Below, one piece after another: positions 54,801 through 56,028 of a stretch of 56,028 bases of DNA. The DNA lies in contig JAJDWI010000130.1 of assembly GCA_022825665.1 (NCBI GenBank), positions 1 through 56,028 of the forward strand, in the 5' to 3' direction. The notes beneath the pieces were generated by a model that worked only from the letters and a program-made list of their open reading frames with translations, had not been told where the DNA came from and made no database searches. The stretch comes from Candidatus Poribacteria bacterium (GTDB taxonomy: Bacteria > Poribacteria > WGA-4E > WGA-3G). A program made the position numbers and the translations under genes. Positions within the stretch are counted from its first letter, which is position 1, and the number at the start of each line of letters is the position of its first letter.

Positions 54801-55781
54801 ATTTACCGTGTCTCCAAGACTCATATTAATCACATTCGCACCGTTGTCAGCAGCATAGACAATTGCTGCTGCTATATCGTCATTTTGTAGAAACGCTCCA
54901 CCACCAATTCGGAATCCTGCTCTTAATGTCATTATTTTGCAGTTCCAGACTATACCTGAAATACCTACACCGTTATTTGCCTCCGCTGCGATAATACCTG
55001 AAACTTGTGTACCGTGTCCTGTTTCATCATCAGGCATATTATCACGTTCCTTCCAATCTCCCAATCCTTGTAAAGTAGGTGCATCGCTGAAATCCCAACC
55101 AACTATATCATCAATGTATCCGTTATTGTCATCATCAACACCGTTGTCAGCAATTTCCCCTGAGTTTCGCCACAGTTGATTACGCAGCTCTGGATGTTGT
55201 AGCATAATTCCACTATCAACAACCGCAATTACGACAGAAGGTTTTCCTTGTTCAATATTCCATGCACTCGGCAAATTCATTGTCTTTAAATTCCATTGTT
55301 CATTATACCGTGGATCGTTTGGCGTAATATCAGCACAGAATCTACTTAACCGATTCATTTCAGTTACTTCAATCATTTGATTTTCACGAAACTTTTGCTG
55401 AAAATGTTCAAATTGCGAAGTTTTTGGGAAACGAATGAGATAGTAACGACTAAGCAGTAGGTCTTGTCCAGCAGAGGTTGTTGGTGAGAAGATTGGGAAA
55501 ACCGATTCTACTTCTAATTGATTACAATATTTTTGTAAGTCTGAAAAAACATAGCCAGATTTTAAACGGATGACGATTTCCCGATTAGAAATGTCGGTCA
55601 ATCCATTAGGAAGTATTTCTGAACTAAATTGATTCTGTTCAATTGATACATCTGAGGCATTAACAGTTGAGATGCATGGCATAAATATAAAAACAATTAT
55701 AAGTGCAAGTTTAATAAAGGACTGTTGCATTAAGTAATATAACGTGAGTTCGGATAAGAAACGAGTTTTCATATTTAACAT
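51813..55781 (-). CDS. Large secreted subtilisin-like serine protease with propeller repeats and C-terminal sorting-like domain
   Basis: 1322 residues. An N-terminal signal (IIVFIFMPCISTVNA) precedes a pro-region. The S8 catalytic domain has D189 (VVIAVVDSGIM), H256 (DETGHGTQVSGI), the oxyanion N351 (AAAGNSS) and S412 (SGTSMAAAH), so it should be active. Residues about 680-1040 hold repeated Asp-rich FG-GAP/VCBS-like motifs (DLNGNGRLEIIG, DTDGDGLIEILC, DFDSDGKIELLTG, DLDGDSSPEFVVG), which usually form a calcium-binding propeller. A fibronectin-like segment follows (PPWALSAKPLNETSISLEW). The last 85 residues (VYPNPVRGNKVTFD; IDIYDVAGNRI; GVYIYVI) match the type IX secretion sorting domain. The start could instead be an ATG at 55730. 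Confidence 0.9.
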   Translation of the reverse strand: MLNMKTRFLSELTLYYLMQQSFIKLALIIVFIFMPCISTVNASDVSIEQNQFSSEILPNGLTDISNREIVIRLKSGYVFSDLQKYCNQLEVESVFPIFSPTTSAGQDLLLSRYYLIRFPKTSQFEHFQQKFRENQMIEVTEMNRLSRFCADITPNDPRYNEQWNLKTMNLPSAWNIEQGKPSVVIAVVDSGIMLQHPELRNQLWRNSGEIADNGVDDDNNGYIDDIVGWDFSDAPTLQGLGDWKERDNMPDDETGHGTQVSGIIAAEANNGVGISGIVWNCKIMTLRAGFRIGGGAFLQNDDIAAAIVYAADNGANVINMSLGDTVNSFLIQDAVEYAYRRGCVLVAAAGNSSEPGSYYPAALEKVISVAALDSENQLGSSNFGASIDIAAPGEEILTTDLSQSYGIKSGTSMAAAHISGVAALLISANPSCSNDQVYQWITDSSRQLSITNLVGTGLVDAYAALTSHNGLIAEITTRILPQIENTEENNIINIVGSAGGADFLQYWLDYGISETPDLWFPIGIPQSKPKYNRVLHEWDTSALDEGIYTLRLSVQSKNDKIIRNKTVVEIRNTSPIISKHEASPWLSGDHYDSTIIWQTDVLTTGSVEIFSNTDTQTPVRIGYSESVNRQHVINLSEMGLPSGEYLYRLKTQNRGGLIRIDDNKGNYYPISVLNEQIQPYHLLVTTPIFFGLHAIVTSNDLNGNGRLEIIGIATETSTAHIFETDNLGVLKIYSTLDQPISRIWSSGDTDGDGLIEILCNKDQSTFLLEQSASDKQLSETIWSEEGIWGGTIADMDLDGKPEIYSRHDDTNSIYVYKSIGDNNYNNTISLQNPTQGSNNLPTRFATGDFDSDGKIELLTGDSDGEVFIYENYGDGSYQHTWFDTLIDGIPQLFAAGDLDGDSSPEFVVGSKVWTTELDLPRQHWLITIFTSTGNDSYRAVWTQRIRELRDDVEGGITIADANNDGVNELCITVPPNFYLIQYNGTTYRPIWHHPATGTFNPIIADIDNDSNSELMFNYENKYTIFNSSNLYGIQNELLPPWALSAKPLNETSISLEWQSDMQSQFFTILRGKTELSMKPIKQGIKVRQYTDVGLISGQTYWYAIASQTSDGNISIPSTPVSAIPTSPPQLISAVHSPLNQVLISFDKPMNIVAANASQYLLHRFVKLNGTDDHDKEYFVPQSAILDQSQKRVVLTFASGIFTADYQYKIEAIQLSDTYGAELTEEGRIVSVEYQTQPNKEIIVYPNPVRGNKVTFDRLTVDSKIDIYDVAGNRITSFSPTDQDTSGNRCNIIWSLDGVSSGVYIYVIESNNGRNIGKVSIIR

Positions 55782-55864
55782 AAATTCATAATATGTAACT
55801 GTTAGAATTAGTTGAATCTACATCCTAAATTCCGTTGTCATTGTTTATGTTAGAATAATCTGAA

Positions 55865-55975
55865 TTTTCAGAGTCATTCTTGACTAAATAAGTCATAATT
55901 ACCCCGTAATACCAGGTGGTATATAGGTTTGTGGTACATGAATAAATTAAGCCGTTTTCCTCTTGACTCTGAAAA
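55865..55975. repeat. Distant inverted repeat upstream of the protease
   Basis: TTTTCAGAGTCA (55865-55876) is the exact reverse complement of TGACTCTGAAAA (55964-55975), with 87 bases between. It also contains ATACC-AGGT-GGTAT. The unit may be another small element or a control region for the protease; I see no gene in the last 250 bases. Confidence 0.4.
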
Positions 55976-56028
55976 CTCTGAATCTTTAGAACTTTCAGTT
56001 ATGTAAATATCAGCATAACAAAGAGATC

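Overview
The window is AT-rich bacterial chromosome, gene-dense, with housekeeping operons separated by short stretches full of dispersed repeats. The organism is most likely a member of Candidatus Poribacteria or a close relative. The reasons are family-level: an extracellular solute-binding protein with a dockerin-like double Asp/Asn-rich module, a Gfo/Idh/MocA oxidoreductase, many HEAT and TPR proteins, a eukaryotic-type glutamine-dependent NAD synthetase, fused alpha/gamma 2-oxoacid:ferredoxin oxidoreductase subunits, and secreted proteins with Ca-loop-like repeats. The assignment is an inference; no rRNA is present to prove it.

Layout. 1-9.5 kb: a transposase tail, a four-cluster ferredoxin, gmk-coaBC-rsmA on the plus strand, then a lipoprotein, rpmB, and a rel-recJ pair on the minus strand. 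9.5-10.4 kb: a gene-free repeat cluster. 10.4-14.6 kb: tmk-holB and a TPR protein, a WD40 relic, a frameshifted TPR lipoprotein and a homoserine-kinase-like phosphotransferase. 14.6-18.2 kb: a small inverted-repeat element, an ABC-F ATPase, a MarR regulator fused to a ferritin-like domain with a near-ideal promoter and palindromic operator, and an ECF sigma factor immediately downstream. 18.3-24.0 kb, minus strand: a HEAT-repeat/DNA methyltransferase fusion, a CfrBI-type restriction endonuclease, tsaB, a flippase and ftsY; the first three overlap by ATGA and so appear translationally coupled. 24.1-28.9 kb: tRNA-Ala(GGC), a small exported protein, korB, korA and two CBS-domain proteins. 28.9-31.6 kb: repeats, a Gfo/Idh/MocA enzyme, and a gene-poor region with a consensus promoter and a perfect 26-bp palindrome. 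31.6-40.4 kb: a plus-strand cluster of envelope proteins (propeller protein, amidotransferase-like secreted protein, Wzi-like outer-membrane protein, lytic transglycosylase) that includes nadE. 40.5-46.2 kb, minus strand: a conserved barrel-sandwich/KOW protein, a 2-hydroxyacid dehydrogenase and two tandem peptide-type solute-binding proteins, one with a dockerin. 46.5-56 kb: a HEAT-TM-TPR protein, a membrane-anchored protein, two IS3-family relics flanking two secreted hypotheticals, and a 1322-residue subtilisin-like protease.

The most notable things are the MarR-ferritin/ECF regulatory module, the restriction-modification pair wired into the tsaB operon, the several families of intergenic inverted-repeat elements shared between distant parts of the window, the composite relic bounded by IS3 ends, and the unexplained promoter/palindrome region near 31 kb. 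All functional names come from reading motifs by eye; no database search was possible.
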